64,000 nucleotides of DNA from Phycisphaerae bacterium RAS2. GTDB taxonomy: Bacteria > Planctomycetota > Phycisphaerae > UBA1845 > UTPLA1. The position numbers were made by a program, and so were the translations under genes. The notes under the pieces were generated by a model that worked only from the letters and a program-made list of their open reading frames with translations, ran no database searches and was not told the origin of the DNA. Shown here one piece after another: positions 45,501-54,700 of this stretch (position 1 is its first letter; each line of letters starts with the position of its first letter). Location: NCBI GenBank assembly GCA_007753915.1, contig CP036352.1, positions 3,721,306 through 3,785,305 of the forward strand, given 5' to 3'.

Positions 45501-46870
45501 GAGAACGGCGAGAAGCCGCCGGTGATGGTCAGCTTGAATTGACAACTGTCGTTGATCGGCGGACACTGAACGGCGGCGCAGGTGCCGGCGGTCCAGACGC
45601 CGTTCATGTTTTCGCAATCGAGGATCGAGAGGTCTTCGCAAGTCCCGTCGGGCTTGCAACACGCGCCGGGCGTGGTGTCGCCGCAGGGCGGGACGAGATT
45701 CGCGCAGAGCGTGTCCGGCTCGAAGCGTTCATCCATATCCTGGCAATCGGCGATGCCGACGTTGTCGGTGCACAGGGCGGTGGTGTCGTTGCAGCAGGCG
45801 CCGACGACCGGTGCGCACGGCGGGTCGAGCAGCGAACAGATCGTGCCGATGTGAAAGACATCGAACGGCGCCATGCACTCCGATGCGTCGGAGACGGTCG
45901 TGCACATGCCGGTCTCGGCGTTGCAACACGCGCCGATGTCAGTGACGATTTTTTGCCCGTACAACTGAAACGAAAGCTCGCGTGCCTGCCCGGCGGGAGG
46001 CGTCCCCGGATCGATGCAGAACCCGAGGTTACCGGGATTGTTGGACCAACTGTTGATGCCAACGAGGGGGAAGAACACCTTCGACATCGAGACGTCGACC
46101 GGCAGATCGGCCGAGAGCATCCAGGCGCTCTGTGGCGGTGCAAAGTGCCGTGGGACGACGCTGATCCAGTAGGTGTGATTCTTCTCGACGAGCAGATCGA
46201 CGGGAATGTCTACGACGTAGGCCGGGCGGCACGCATTGACAAGCGTCTGATTCTCCAACTCGGCCATCGGAACCAGTTGCGAGGCGACGACCGTGCCGGT
46301 GTGCCCGCCCATGTTGTTGGGCTGACCGGATGGAATGTTGCCCACGGCGTTTTCGTAGATGGTGACGTAGACGCCGCCGGTCCAGGTCGTGGTCGGTGTG
46401 GCGCTCGGGGCACCGCTCTGGAAAAAATGAAACGCAACACGGACGGTGGAGATGCGCGCGACGGTGTCCGGCGAGACGGAGTCGGTAATCGAGAAGTCAT
46501 CGGCGGCCGCGGCGATGAAGTTCCACGGGGCCAAGGCCTCGCTCAACTGGCTGGCCGGGTTGCCGAAATCGTCGATTGGCTCGCCGTTGTCGAAGAGCAA
46601 TTCACCCGCGGGTGTGCTACCGCGAAAACGCATCGGCAACTCGCGCCAGACGGCCTCCGGCGAGATGCCCTTCTCGCGGGACACCGGACTGTTCTGCGGC
46701 GTGGAGAACTGCGACGGACCGGCGGCGGCTGGTTTGCCCGGGCTGTTGGGCTTGATCTGCGAGTGCGTCAGGGCAGGCGACCCGAACAGGCATGCGAAAG
46801 CAACCATGGAGGTGCGGAACATCCCCCCCACGGCGCAGCGCCGCCTGATCCCCAAGTAGCCTCTTGTCAT
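42518..46870 (-). CDS. Large secreted Cys-rich FG-GAP/dockerin mosaic protein
   Basis: A 1450-residue exported protein; the ATG at 46870 has GGCAGG upstream and begins the signal (about 1-38). In order: a beta-rich N-terminal domain (about 60-300); Cys-rich GACC-type repeats (about 300-440); two long homologous modules with NDSC...TNDIWYSY/TNDVWYSY and a final Cys-rich unit (about 440-780); about six FG-GAP-like beta-propeller blades (about 830-1170; VAIDGDTIVVGAD-type); more GACC repeats; and two dockerin-like Ca-binding segments (D-x-N-x-D loops, about 1290-1450). Dockerins attach to cohesins in cellulosomes, but in planctomycetes they often occur as C-terminal tags without known partners. 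An extracellular adhesive or surface role is inferred. Confidence 0.88.
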   Translation of the reverse strand: MTRGYLGIRRRCAVGGMFRTSMVAFACLFGSPALTHSQIKPNSPGKPAAAGPSQFSTPQNSPVSREKGISPEAVWRELPMRFRGSTPAGELLFDNGEPIDDFGNPASQLSEALAPWNFIAAAADDFSITDSVSPDTVARISTVRVAFHFFQSGAPSATPTTTWTGGVYVTIYENAVGNIPSGQPNNMGGHTGTVVASQLVPMAELENQTLVNACRPAYVVDIPVDLLVEKNHTYWISVVPRHFAPPQSAWMLSADLPVDVSMSKVFFPLVGINSWSNNPGNLGFCIDPGTPPAGQARELSFQLYGQKIVTDIGACCNAETGMCTTVSDASECMAPFDVFHIGTICSLLDPPCAPVVGACCNDTTALCTDNVGIADCQDMDERFEPDTLCANLVPPCGDTTPGACCKPDGTCEDLSILDCENMNGVWTAGTCAAVQCPPINDSCQFKLTITGGFSPFSTLGATTDGPPDAGPGCPIITNDIWYSYTAECTGTLHVSLCDGTDFDSALAVYDSCFCPPVLGPRLACNDDGCMMPGGASRVSLPVTMGNCYLIRIGGVAGAAGSGNLQIDCVPTGQGACCHADHTCEVIPAAACITPDVFTPGEPCNPITCPPPENDSCDGALTLGEGVTPFVTNGASTDGPADTPNPPCTLITNDVWYSYVATCDGNVTIDLCGASFNAAMAVYDGCACPVGAAPITCDDDGCLPGGAPTVTFPVEAGNCYLVRIGGVVGATGTGEITLSCSPFGSCCFEDGHCEVLSEAACGTVFGAYGGAGTACEPNPCPQPLGACCHTNGTCDQTTEAECNAVGDVFNVGLPCTPNPCEGPHGVCVPIPKGVFPPVPNTADAHSGHSVAISGNTTVVGAPGEDSGSGAAYVYVYSAGNWVLQQRIVGADLVADASFGEYVAIDGDTIVVGADNMPGGGAAYVFARSGIVWTESQKLVSSQPSPQLFGASVAIDGDWILVGAYASEHATFFHNDAGVWNEFQTVTNPDGPDQDFFGYSAEIDGDYALIGSPAADQMGTSRGAAYVYFYDGGAWVEQATLLANASPALTGFGVAAALSGDTAAVGADGGIARIIHVYTRSGNTWSLEQQINPSIPVSNASDSLAPFISLSGNALVIGADSYSAAFPNRGIARFYRRLGSTWAFTFQWLGAAAQDRFGWSVALDGSKLAVGAYLRDAPAIDSGVVHFYDLNCEAACCLITGVCELITETNCAITSGTYQGVGTKCGPNPCPQPIGACCLMGGICQEDQTEIECNGNGGTFQGPGSVCDPNPCLQPPGACCLPDGSCQFLDSAACSLANGDFQGTDILCQDVTCPVSCCPGDMQGDGDIDLIDLDPLINAVLNPPLPADPEFCRADVNGDSAVDGLDLGVFTALILPGYATCPPASVICCPGDCNSDGTINGLDINEFIIRLLANPPLGSLELCVADVNEDEVLDLTDADALVSKLLAGDTCP

Positions 46871-47032
46871 CGACCTGCCTTCCCAGTAACTCCTGCCATA
46901 CCAAGCGCTTGAAGTCGGCGGGCTGTTTCGGCGTGGATGCGTCCCCTCTTCGACGCTCATTTTACCCACTTCGTGATTCTAATCCTAGCCTAATTGTCCT
47001 TTTGCTTGAGTCTTATAAGTGGTTGGAGGCAA

Positions 47033-47090
47033 GTGATTAGTGGGCAGTGGTCAGTGATCTGTGGGCAGTGGCCAGTGGTCCGTTGGTGCG
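47033..47090. repeat. Degenerate tandem AGTGGNCAGTG repeat
   Basis: Units of the form GTGGGCAGTGGTCAGTGATC are repeated about three times in the 293-bp gap between the dockerin protein gene and the end of mfd. No gene or terminator is evident in the gap. Confidence 0.65.
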
Positions 47091-47163
47091 TCCGGCGTCG
47101 CGGGCGAAGTGAAACGTCGCAACGAAATGAGTGACGCGAGCAGTCCGAGATTCTGGCAACTCT

Positions 47164-50100
47164 TCATGCATCCCGTTCGCGCCGGCGGCGCTTTCGCGGG
47201 GCATCGGCCGGTAACTGATTCGGCGTCACGGGGAGCGGACCGGACCGGCTGCGCGGTGAGGCCGGCGTGGAAGGTGATGCGGTTGCGGCGACGCCTTGAG
47301 CCGCGCCGCGCGGCGAAGGCCCGGCGGCCGGCGGAGGCGATTCCAACCCGGTGCGTTCGCCGCGGAAGAGATTGCGAAGAATCGTCAGAAGGGATTCGGC
47401 GCTGAAATAGACATCGGGCACGCGCCAGTGGATCGTGCGGCCGTCGGGGATGCGCACCGACCCGCCGCGATTCGTGAAAAGAGGCTCAATCTTCCGCACT
47501 TCTCCGTCGAACGTGAAGACGATGTCCGGCTCCTTTTTGATGATCGTCTTGATTGCCCACCCGGCCGCCCGCACCTTGATCTCCGTCAGCGTCAGAAGCG
47601 TCTCGACGGACTTCGGATAGCGCCCGAATGCGTCGATGAGATCGCGCGCGAGCAGATCCACGTCGTCGGCCGTGCGGCAGGCCGCGACGCGTCGGTAGCA
47701 CTCCATGCGCTGGCGATCCGACGGGATGTAGCCGCGCGGGATGTACGCTTCGACGTCCAGCTCGACGTGCACGGCCACGCGCTGCGACGGCGCTTCGCCG
47801 CGCATGCGCTTGACCGCCTGCTCGAGCAACTGGCAATACATCTCGTATCCGACGGCCGCGATGTGGCCCGACTGCTCGGGGCCGAGCAGATTGCCCGCGC
47901 CGCGAATCTCCAGATCGCGCATCGCGATGCGAAAACCCGCGCCCAGTTCGCTGTATTCCTCGACGGCCTTGAGGCGCTTCGCCGCCGTGCTGGTCAGCGG
48001 GCGATTGGGCGAGAGCATGAGGTAGCAGTAGGCGCGGTGTTTGTACCGCCCGACGCGGCCGCGAAGCTGATGCAGATCGGCGAGCCCGAACAACTCGGCG
48101 CGATCGATAAAGATTGTGTTCGCGCTGGGAATGTCCAGTCCGGCCTCGATGATCGATGTGCTCACGAGCACGTCGGCCTCGCGATTGATGAAGCGCGTCA
48201 TGACTTGTTCCAATTCGTCGGACGGCATCTGGCCGTGGCCGACGAGGAACCGCGCCTCGGGCGCAAGCGTCATCAGCTTCGCCGCGATCGCGTGAATACT
48301 CTTGACGCGGTTGTGAACGAAGAACACCTGACCGTCACGGTTCAGCTCGCGGATGATCGACTCGCGGATGAGTTCATCGCTCCAGGGAACCACGCGCGTC
48401 GAAATCGACCGGCGATCCATCGGCGGCGTCGCGAGGCTGCTGATGTCGCGCAGCCCGATCATCGACATGTGCAGAGTGCGCGGGATCGGCGTCGCCGAGA
48501 GCGTCAGCACTTCCACCGTCGCGCGAAGATGCTTGAGCCGCTCTTTCTGCTCCACGCCGAAGCGCTGCTCCTCGTCGACGATGACCAAGCCCAGGTCGGT
48601 GAACTGCACGTCGCGCGAGAGGATGCGATGCGTGCCGATCAACACGTCCACCTGGCCCTTGCGCACCGCCGCCGTAATCTCCTTCTGTTCGGCCGTCGAA
48701 CGATAGCGATTCAGGCAGCGCACCGTGAACGGGTACTCGGCGAAGCGCTCGGTGAATGTGCGCCAGTGCTGTTCGGCCAGCACGGTCGTCGGGACGAGCA
48801 CGGCCACCTGTTTGCCGAACTCCACGGCCTTGAAGGCCGCGCGCATCGCCAGTTCCGTCTTGCCGTAGCCCACGTCGCCGCAGAGCAGGCGGTCCATCGC
48901 GCGGGGTATGGTCATATCGCGCTTGATGTCACCCAGCGCCGTCAACTGATCAGGCGTTTCGGTGTACGGAAACGATGTCTCGAACTCCTTCTGCCAGTGC
49001 GTATCGGCCGGATACGCCACGCCGCCTTCGGAATCGCGCGACGCGGCCACGCGCAGCAGATCGGCTGCCATGTCCGAAACGGCCTCTTCAACGCGGGCCT
49101 TGGTCTTCTGCCAGCGCGTGCCGCCGAGTTTGGAAAGGGTCGGCCGCGCGCCTTTCGCGCCGATGTATCTCTGCACGAGGTCGATCTGCGCCGCCGGCAC
49201 GTGCACGACGCCGTCGTCCGCGAAGCGCAGCGTAAGATACTCCTCGCTCTTGCCGGAGTCGCCCTTCGCGGCGGTTCGCATGCCGGTGAAGCGGCCGATG
49301 CCGTGCACGACGTGGACGACGTAATCGCCTTCCTCCAGATCGAGAAAACTTTCGATGGGCCGGCCGGCGGCGACCTTGCGAATGCGTCGTTTGAGCGTGT
49401 AGCGGCGAAAGAGTTCGTGATGCGGGACGACGGCGAAGGCGCGCGGTGCAGCGGCATCGGGCGCGACCCAGCGAAAACCGCGATGGATCGTGCCGAGCTG
49501 GAGAACGATGTTCGCGGCGGCGTTACCGACGGGATCGATTGCCTGCGCGATTGGCGCTTTGGGTACGACGGCTTGCGCCGCCGGCTCTTTGGGGTCGATG
49601 ACTTGGGCGATCAATTCCGCCAGGCGATCGCGCTCGCCGTCGTTGTCGCAATAGACATAGACGGGTTGCTGTTTCGCAAGTTGCAGGAGTTGCAGCACGG
49701 CGTCAGTCGATTTGCCCTCGAAGGTCGGCAACCCCTCACAGGTCAGCTCGAACGTGTCGGCGGCGGCGGCAGATTCGGATGCGAAGCGGCTCACGTGCAG
49801 CAGGCTGAACTTCGCCAGCTGCCGAAGCAACGCCTCGACGGGATAATGCCCGATCGGGTTCCCCAGTCGCTCCAGTACGGTGCGGCCGATCTCGGCGATC
49901 TCGAGGGATTCATGAAGGACGACGATCGTGTCGGGCGGGAGGTAGTGCGTAAAAGTCGTCGTTTCGCCCGGCGCGCGGCCCGGCGGCGGCGGCAGCGTGA
50001 TGCGCGCCGATTGCAACGTGCGCGTGGATCGCTGCGAGCCGACCTCAAATGGGCGGATCGACTCGATCTCGTCGCCGAAGAACTCGATGCGAAGCGGGTC

Positions 50101-50805
50101 GGCGTCGATGGTCGCAAAGATATCCAGAATGCCGCCGCGCAGAGCGAAGTCGCCGGGCTGCTCCACCTGGTCCAGCCGCGTGAAGCCGCGGGCGACAAGG
50201 TAATCGGCGATGGATTCGGGCGTGCGATCCTCGCCGACCGTAAGTGTCAACGTGTTGGCATCCAGCGCCGCCGCGGCCGGTACCGGCTGCATGAGCGCCT
50301 GGATCGGCGCGACGATGATCGGCCTTTCGCCTCGACGCAGGATTTCGCAGAGGCGCGTGCGCTCGGTGTTGATCTCTCCCGAGCCCGCACCCTCGCCGGG
50401 AAGCGTCTCCCACGCGGGAAGCAATTCGACGCCGGGTGAATCGCGCTGCGGTTCGTCGTCGCGTGCAGATTGGGGCCGTTGATCGAGTTCGCTTCGATTG
50501 CCTGCACCATCAGCGCGATGGGCGACAAGGGTTTCGAGGTCGTCGCGCGCTTCGTCGGCCTGATCGTTGTGCGCGGTGACAAAAAGGAGCGGACGATGAA
50601 GTTGTTGAGCGGTCAGTCCCGCCAGAATGGGCGCGCACGATCCCCACAACCCGTGCGCCGCGAGGGGGGGGCCTCCCGCCTTCAATCGCGCCGCCAGGGC
50701 CGCCAAACGGGCGTCCTCGGCGATGTCGTGCCAGGGCAGCACGACTTCATTATTGCATCCATCGACGGCGTTCGCAATTCGCGTCCGATCAGCGCCGACT
50801 CGCAA
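47164..50805 (-). CDS. mfd: Transcription-repair coupling factor
   Basis: Mfd removes RNA polymerase stalled at DNA lesions and recruits UvrA. The 1213 residues run: UvrB-like N-terminal domains (about 30-350); the RNA-polymerase-interacting CarD-like domain (about 495-570, EGDYVVHVVHGIGRF); RecG-type helicase domains with Walker A GDVGYGKTELAMRAAF near 665, a DEEQRF Walker B near 765 and a late GRVGRYKHRAYCY motif; and a C-terminal TRCF domain ending in a Pro/Ser/Arg-rich tail. The first codon is TTG; a GTG at 50742 is the alternative. It is divergent from a GNAT gene. Confidence 0.96.
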   Translation of the reverse strand: MRVGADRTRIANAVDGCNNEVVLPWHDIAEDARLAALAARLKAGGPPLAAHGLWGSCAPILAGLTAQQLHRPLLFVTAHNDQADEARDDLETLVAHRADGAGNRSELDQRPQSARDDEPQRDSPGVELLPAWETLPGEGAGSGEINTERTRLCEILRRGERPIIVAPIQALMQPVPAAAALDANTLTLTVGEDRTPESIADYLVARGFTRLDQVEQPGDFALRGGILDIFATIDADPLRIEFFGDEIESIRPFEVGSQRSTRTLQSARITLPPPPGRAPGETTTFTHYLPPDTIVVLHESLEIAEIGRTVLERLGNPIGHYPVEALLRQLAKFSLLHVSRFASESAAAADTFELTCEGLPTFEGKSTDAVLQLLQLAKQQPVYVYCDNDGERDRLAELIAQVIDPKEPAAQAVVPKAPIAQAIDPVGNAAANIVLQLGTIHRGFRWVAPDAAAPRAFAVVPHHELFRRYTLKRRIRKVAAGRPIESFLDLEEGDYVVHVVHGIGRFTGMRTAAKGDSGKSEEYLTLRFADDGVVHVPAAQIDLVQRYIGAKGARPTLSKLGGTRWQKTKARVEEAVSDMAADLLRVAASRDSEGGVAYPADTHWQKEFETSFPYTETPDQLTALGDIKRDMTIPRAMDRLLCGDVGYGKTELAMRAAFKAVEFGKQVAVLVPTTVLAEQHWRTFTERFAEYPFTVRCLNRYRSTAEQKEITAAVRKGQVDVLIGTHRILSRDVQFTDLGLVIVDEEQRFGVEQKERLKHLRATVEVLTLSATPIPRTLHMSMIGLRDISSLATPPMDRRSISTRVVPWSDELIRESIIRELNRDGQVFFVHNRVKSIHAIAAKLMTLAPEARFLVGHGQMPSDELEQVMTRFINREADVLVSTSIIEAGLDIPSANTIFIDRAELFGLADLHQLRGRVGRYKHRAYCYLMLSPNRPLTSTAAKRLKAVEEYSELGAGFRIAMRDLEIRGAGNLLGPEQSGHIAAVGYEMYCQLLEQAVKRMRGEAPSQRVAVHVELDVEAYIPRGYIPSDRQRMECYRRVAACRTADDVDLLARDLIDAFGRYPKSVETLLTLTEIKVRAAGWAIKTIIKKEPDIVFTFDGEVRKIEPLFTNRGGSVRIPDGRTIHWRVPDVYFSAESLLTILRNLFRGERTGLESPPPAAGPSPRGAAQGVAATASPSTPASPRSRSGPLPVTPNQLPADAPRKRRRRERDA

Positions 50806-50834
50806 TCGTGAATCACTGGCCCGAAAGCCTTATC

Positions 50835-51560
50835 ATGCACCAACCAACTTCGGGGCATGAGATTCGCGTGACGCTGACTCCGCCATTTGACCTGTCCACT
50901 GCGCCGCCTTCCCTGCGCGCGCGCCACACAAGGCCGTCCACATCAAGCGGGTGTTCGCCGCACAGAACAACGTCACCCGATCAAACGGGCCGCGGCGCGG
51001 TCGCCGCCCCGCCGTTCTATCTCACGTGCTACGAACCATCCTCCGCCGCCGCGATCTGCACATGGGTGCGAAGCTCCGTCGAGTTGACGTATCTCGCGCC
51101 CGGCACGGCCCCGCCGCTGACCGCTGAGAAAGTCGCCGCATGGGGGCGCGATCGCGCCAACCGGCTGCTGCTTTGCACGCCTGACGGGTCGCAACCAACC
51201 GGCTACGGAGAACTGAACCCGATGGCCCATCGCGCGGATCAGATGTGGATCGGGCATTTGATCGTAAACCCCGACGTTCGCGGTGCGGGGATCGGGCGGC
51301 GGTTTACCCAGGCGCTGCTGGCCCGCGCGTTTCTGCAATACGGTGCAGCCGAGGTGCTGCTGCTGGTCTTTCCAGACAATCGTCCCGCATTGGCCTGCTA
51401 CGAGGGTTGCGGCATGGTGGTCACCGGGCGCGAGCACAAATCCTTCGAAGCCACCAGGCAGCGACACCTGTTCCTTCGCATGAGCATCAAGGCGGCGCGG
51501 TTTCATCGCTGGGTCGAGCGAGGCCGCATGCCCCCGGCGCCCCTGCCCTTTCACGCGTGA
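50835..51560 (+). CDS. GNAT-family N-acetyltransferase
   Basis: A 241-residue protein from ATG 50835 (a GTG lies at 50808). The first 60 residues are Pro/Ser/Thr-rich and not domain-like. The GNAT fold begins near residue 60, with the acetyl-CoA pyrophosphate-binding motif VRGAGIGRRF (about 153-162), the preceding WIGHLIVNPD strand and the CYEGCGM loop near 195. Substrate unknown; such enzymes acetylate small molecules or protein N-termini. Its start lies within 30 bp of the divergent mfd start. Confidence 0.85.
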   Translation: MHQPTSGHEIRVTLTPPFDLSTAPPSLRARHTRPSTSSGCSPHRTTSPDQTGRGAVAAPPFYLTCYEPSSAAAICTWVRSSVELTYLAPGTAPPLTAEKVAAWGRDRANRLLLCTPDGSQPTGYGELNPMAHRADQMWIGHLIVNPDVRGAGIGRRFTQALLARAFLQYGAAEVLLLVFPDNRPALACYEGCGMVVTGREHKSFEATRQRHLFLRMSIKAARFHRWVERGRMPPAPLPFHA

Positions 51561-51730
51561 AGGGCAAAATCGAATTCGGTCGCTTGCATTGGAACGATCT
51601 TGACCGATTGGGATCGCAATGACGCGGCATCGAAACGTGTTGCGCAGGGCAGCCGATTGGGGCCCGCTCGCTTGCGCTCGGGGCTCGGATCATCCACGGC
51701 CATGTGGGTTCAACAGAACAACATGGCTAT

Positions 51731-54700
51731 CTACTTCCGGCGGCGCACCGGATCGTGGAAGAACAAGAACCGCTCAAGCGCGTCAAATCCGTGACACGTG
51801 GTGCACACATTCGGCGCGCGGAACGGGCGAAGCATCAGCCGTGCCGAGCGGAGCGCCTCGCGCGAGCGATCCGGGCCGCTGAATTCCGTATCGGGCAGAT
51901 GGCCGTGCGGCGTGTGACAGGTGCGGCAGGCGATCTGCCCCTGCGACGCGGTGCGGCCTTCGACATCGTAAAGCGGCAGGCTCTCATCCCGTGTGCCGTC
52001 AAAGATGTTCAACATGGGCACGTCAGGGTGCGATGCGATCATCGGTGGACGCGCCGTGCCGCCTTCACGATGGCAGGCCTCGCAGCGCTGATCCGACGCG
52101 TGCATGGCGGCGAAGTTGATTGCCTCGCGCGGAGCAGCCGCCTGTGGCATCGCGCGGGGGCTGGCCGATTCTTCCGCGACCGCGAGCGATCTCGGCCAGA
52201 GCAGATCGTCCTCGACGGCTGTCGGCATCGCATGCACCGAATGACAGGGCAGGCAAGCCTGGGCCGGCAGTTGTTTCGATTCGAACGTCGCCGCGGTGTG
52301 GGCCGTCATGGTGATGGCCGATGCGTCAGAGTGACAGGTGATGCAGAGACTGCTCGCGGGTGCGCCGGCTGCGGTGCGAAGGAACTTGTGCGCAGCCCCG
52401 TCGGCCGCGTGCGGATTGTGACAGGTGCGGCAGCCGACGACGGACGCCTCGGTTGAGGCGGAGCGTGCGAGCGGCAGTCCGCCGGTGGCGAAGCCGGCCG
52501 GCACGATACGCGGGTGCATGGCGGCGTGATCGGATTGCTTCAGGCCTTCGCCGTCGGCGCCGTGTCCCCAGGCCGCGCCGGGATGGCAGGCGATGCAGGC
52601 CCCGTCGGACGCGGCGTCGGCCGGTGATGCGGCGAAGGTAAACAGCCCCTTGTCGTCTTTTCCGTGCGGACGGTGACAGGCGAGGCAAGTGTCTTCGCGA
52701 AGGTCAGCAACTTGCGGCCATTGATTCCCTGTGCTGCGAAAATCGTGCGGGCCGCCGGAAAGCGCCGCGTATTCAGCGTGGCACTTGACGCACAAACCCG
52801 GCGTCGGCTCGCGCAGGAACTGCCCCAGCGCCGGGCGATTCGGCTCGTGCGGACCGTGCGGATCGTGGCATTCGACGCAAGCGGCCTTGGGATGATTGAA
52901 GCTCCCGAGGGCCTTTTCGCCGGCGCAGCGGCCCTCCTGGTGACAGGTGATGCACTTGCCGCCGCCGGGGTCGATGTCGCTGATCTCCGGCGAACGCGCG
53001 TAGCGATGAAATAAGTGACACGAACTGCACGGCCCGCCGGTCTGGGCGGTCATGCCGAGCCGGTTGCGCTCTTCGGGGTAGGTCTTCCGCAGATCGTGCG
53101 GCGTCTTAAATACGGATGTCTTTGCCGAGTGACAGCCGACGCAGAACGCGCCGTCGGTCAGTTCGGCCGCGAGCATGAAGCGCTCGCCCTTGCCGTGGTG
53201 CAGCTTGTGGCAGGACAGGCAGATCAGCTTGTCGTCGGGGCCGAGCTTGGTCCCGAGCGACTGAATCGCCGCCTTCTGCTCCGTGTTCACGATCGGGCTA
53301 AGCGGGTGCTCGGTGTGGTCGCCATCTCGAAACATGCCCGGGCGCATCTGATCGTGACACGAGAGGCACAACTGGTTGGATTCGGTTCCCATCACGAGCA
53401 GATGATCGTAGGCCGCGCCGTGCGGCGTGTGACAGACGTTGCAGGTCAGCTCGCGCGGGTTCGGGCCGACCTTCGCGCCGGCGGCAATCAGATCGTTCGG
53501 CACGGCCCAGGGCATGCCGCCGGTCGGGTGCGTGCCGCGCTGGGGTCCGCGGGTCTTGTCGGCGTGACAGGTGACGCACATTTCACCCGAGGTGTTCGGC
53601 ATTCTTAAAAAGACTGACGTCTTAAGATTGCCCGACAAGTCGCCTCCCGCGTGCGCCGAGTGACACGTTCGGCAGGCAATCTTGCCGTCAACCAGCGGCA
53701 ACTGCGGCGGGACGGTCATCTCCGGCAGCGGCGCGATGTCGGTGCGATGGCCATGCTCCAGCCAGACGCGCCGCCGCGAGTCGACGATCGATCCGTCATG
53801 ACACGACAGGCAGGTGTGCGGCTGGCTGACGTAGGGGTGAACCGGATCATCGTCGGGCGGATTGATCAATTCCGTGCCGCGTTTCTGCGCCAGCGGCTCG
53901 ACCCACTCCATGTGGCAGACCGTGCATGCCCGAGCCTGCCGACCGACAACGCTGGGCCGCTGCGTTGCAGAGCGCGACTCATCGCGTGCGGAGGCGCCCG
54001 CGTCGGCGCGGCGCACGATCCTGAAACTGCGCACGCGGTTGGCGTCAAGCTCCACGACATACAGGTCGCCCGACGCGTCGAACGCCATCCCCATCGGCGC
54101 AGCCAGCTTCAACGGCTTGCCCGACGCGTCGCGCAGCACGTCAATGAAGCGGCCCGTCGACGTGAACACCTGAACCACGCCCAGGACGCTATCGCTCACC
54201 CAAACGTTGCCGTCGGCATCCAATGCAACGCCTTTGGGCCGATACAACATCCCCGGCTCGACGCCATATTGCGCGATCGACGTCACCACGCCGCCGGTGT
54301 CGCTGAACACGCCGACGCGGCCGTTCAGCACATCCGACGCATACACATTCCCCTTCGCGTCACGAGCCAGCATGAAGGGATAATGCAACTGTCCGCGCGC
54401 TTCGCCTTGCCGGCCCGCCAGCGCATGCGTGCCCCGCTTCACGTCGTGCCGAATCAAGACGTGGCGATTGTTGTCGACCGTCCAGACCACCGCGCCATCC
54501 GGAGAAACCGCTGCATCCGTCGGATCGGCTGGGTGATCGTTCGGCCCAGCGGGCAACGGAATAATGCGAATCAACTCAATGGGGGCGTCGGCGGCGGCAG
54601 GGACGTTTGCAACGACGATCCGTGCGTTGCCGGCGTCGGCAATCCAGAGGTTTCCCGAAGCATCGACGTCGATCCCGACGGGATGAGCAAGCGATTGGTC

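Noticed and set aside
45128-46912. Open frame of 594 codons opposite the dockerin protein
   Set aside because: No signal, motif or ribosome site; the minus-strand protein shows repeats and dockerins.
47296-50439. Open frame of 1047 codons on the plus strand opposite mfd
   Set aside because: It mirrors mfd codons and is Arg/Ala/Asp-rich without motifs. mfd has all its family motifs on the other strand.
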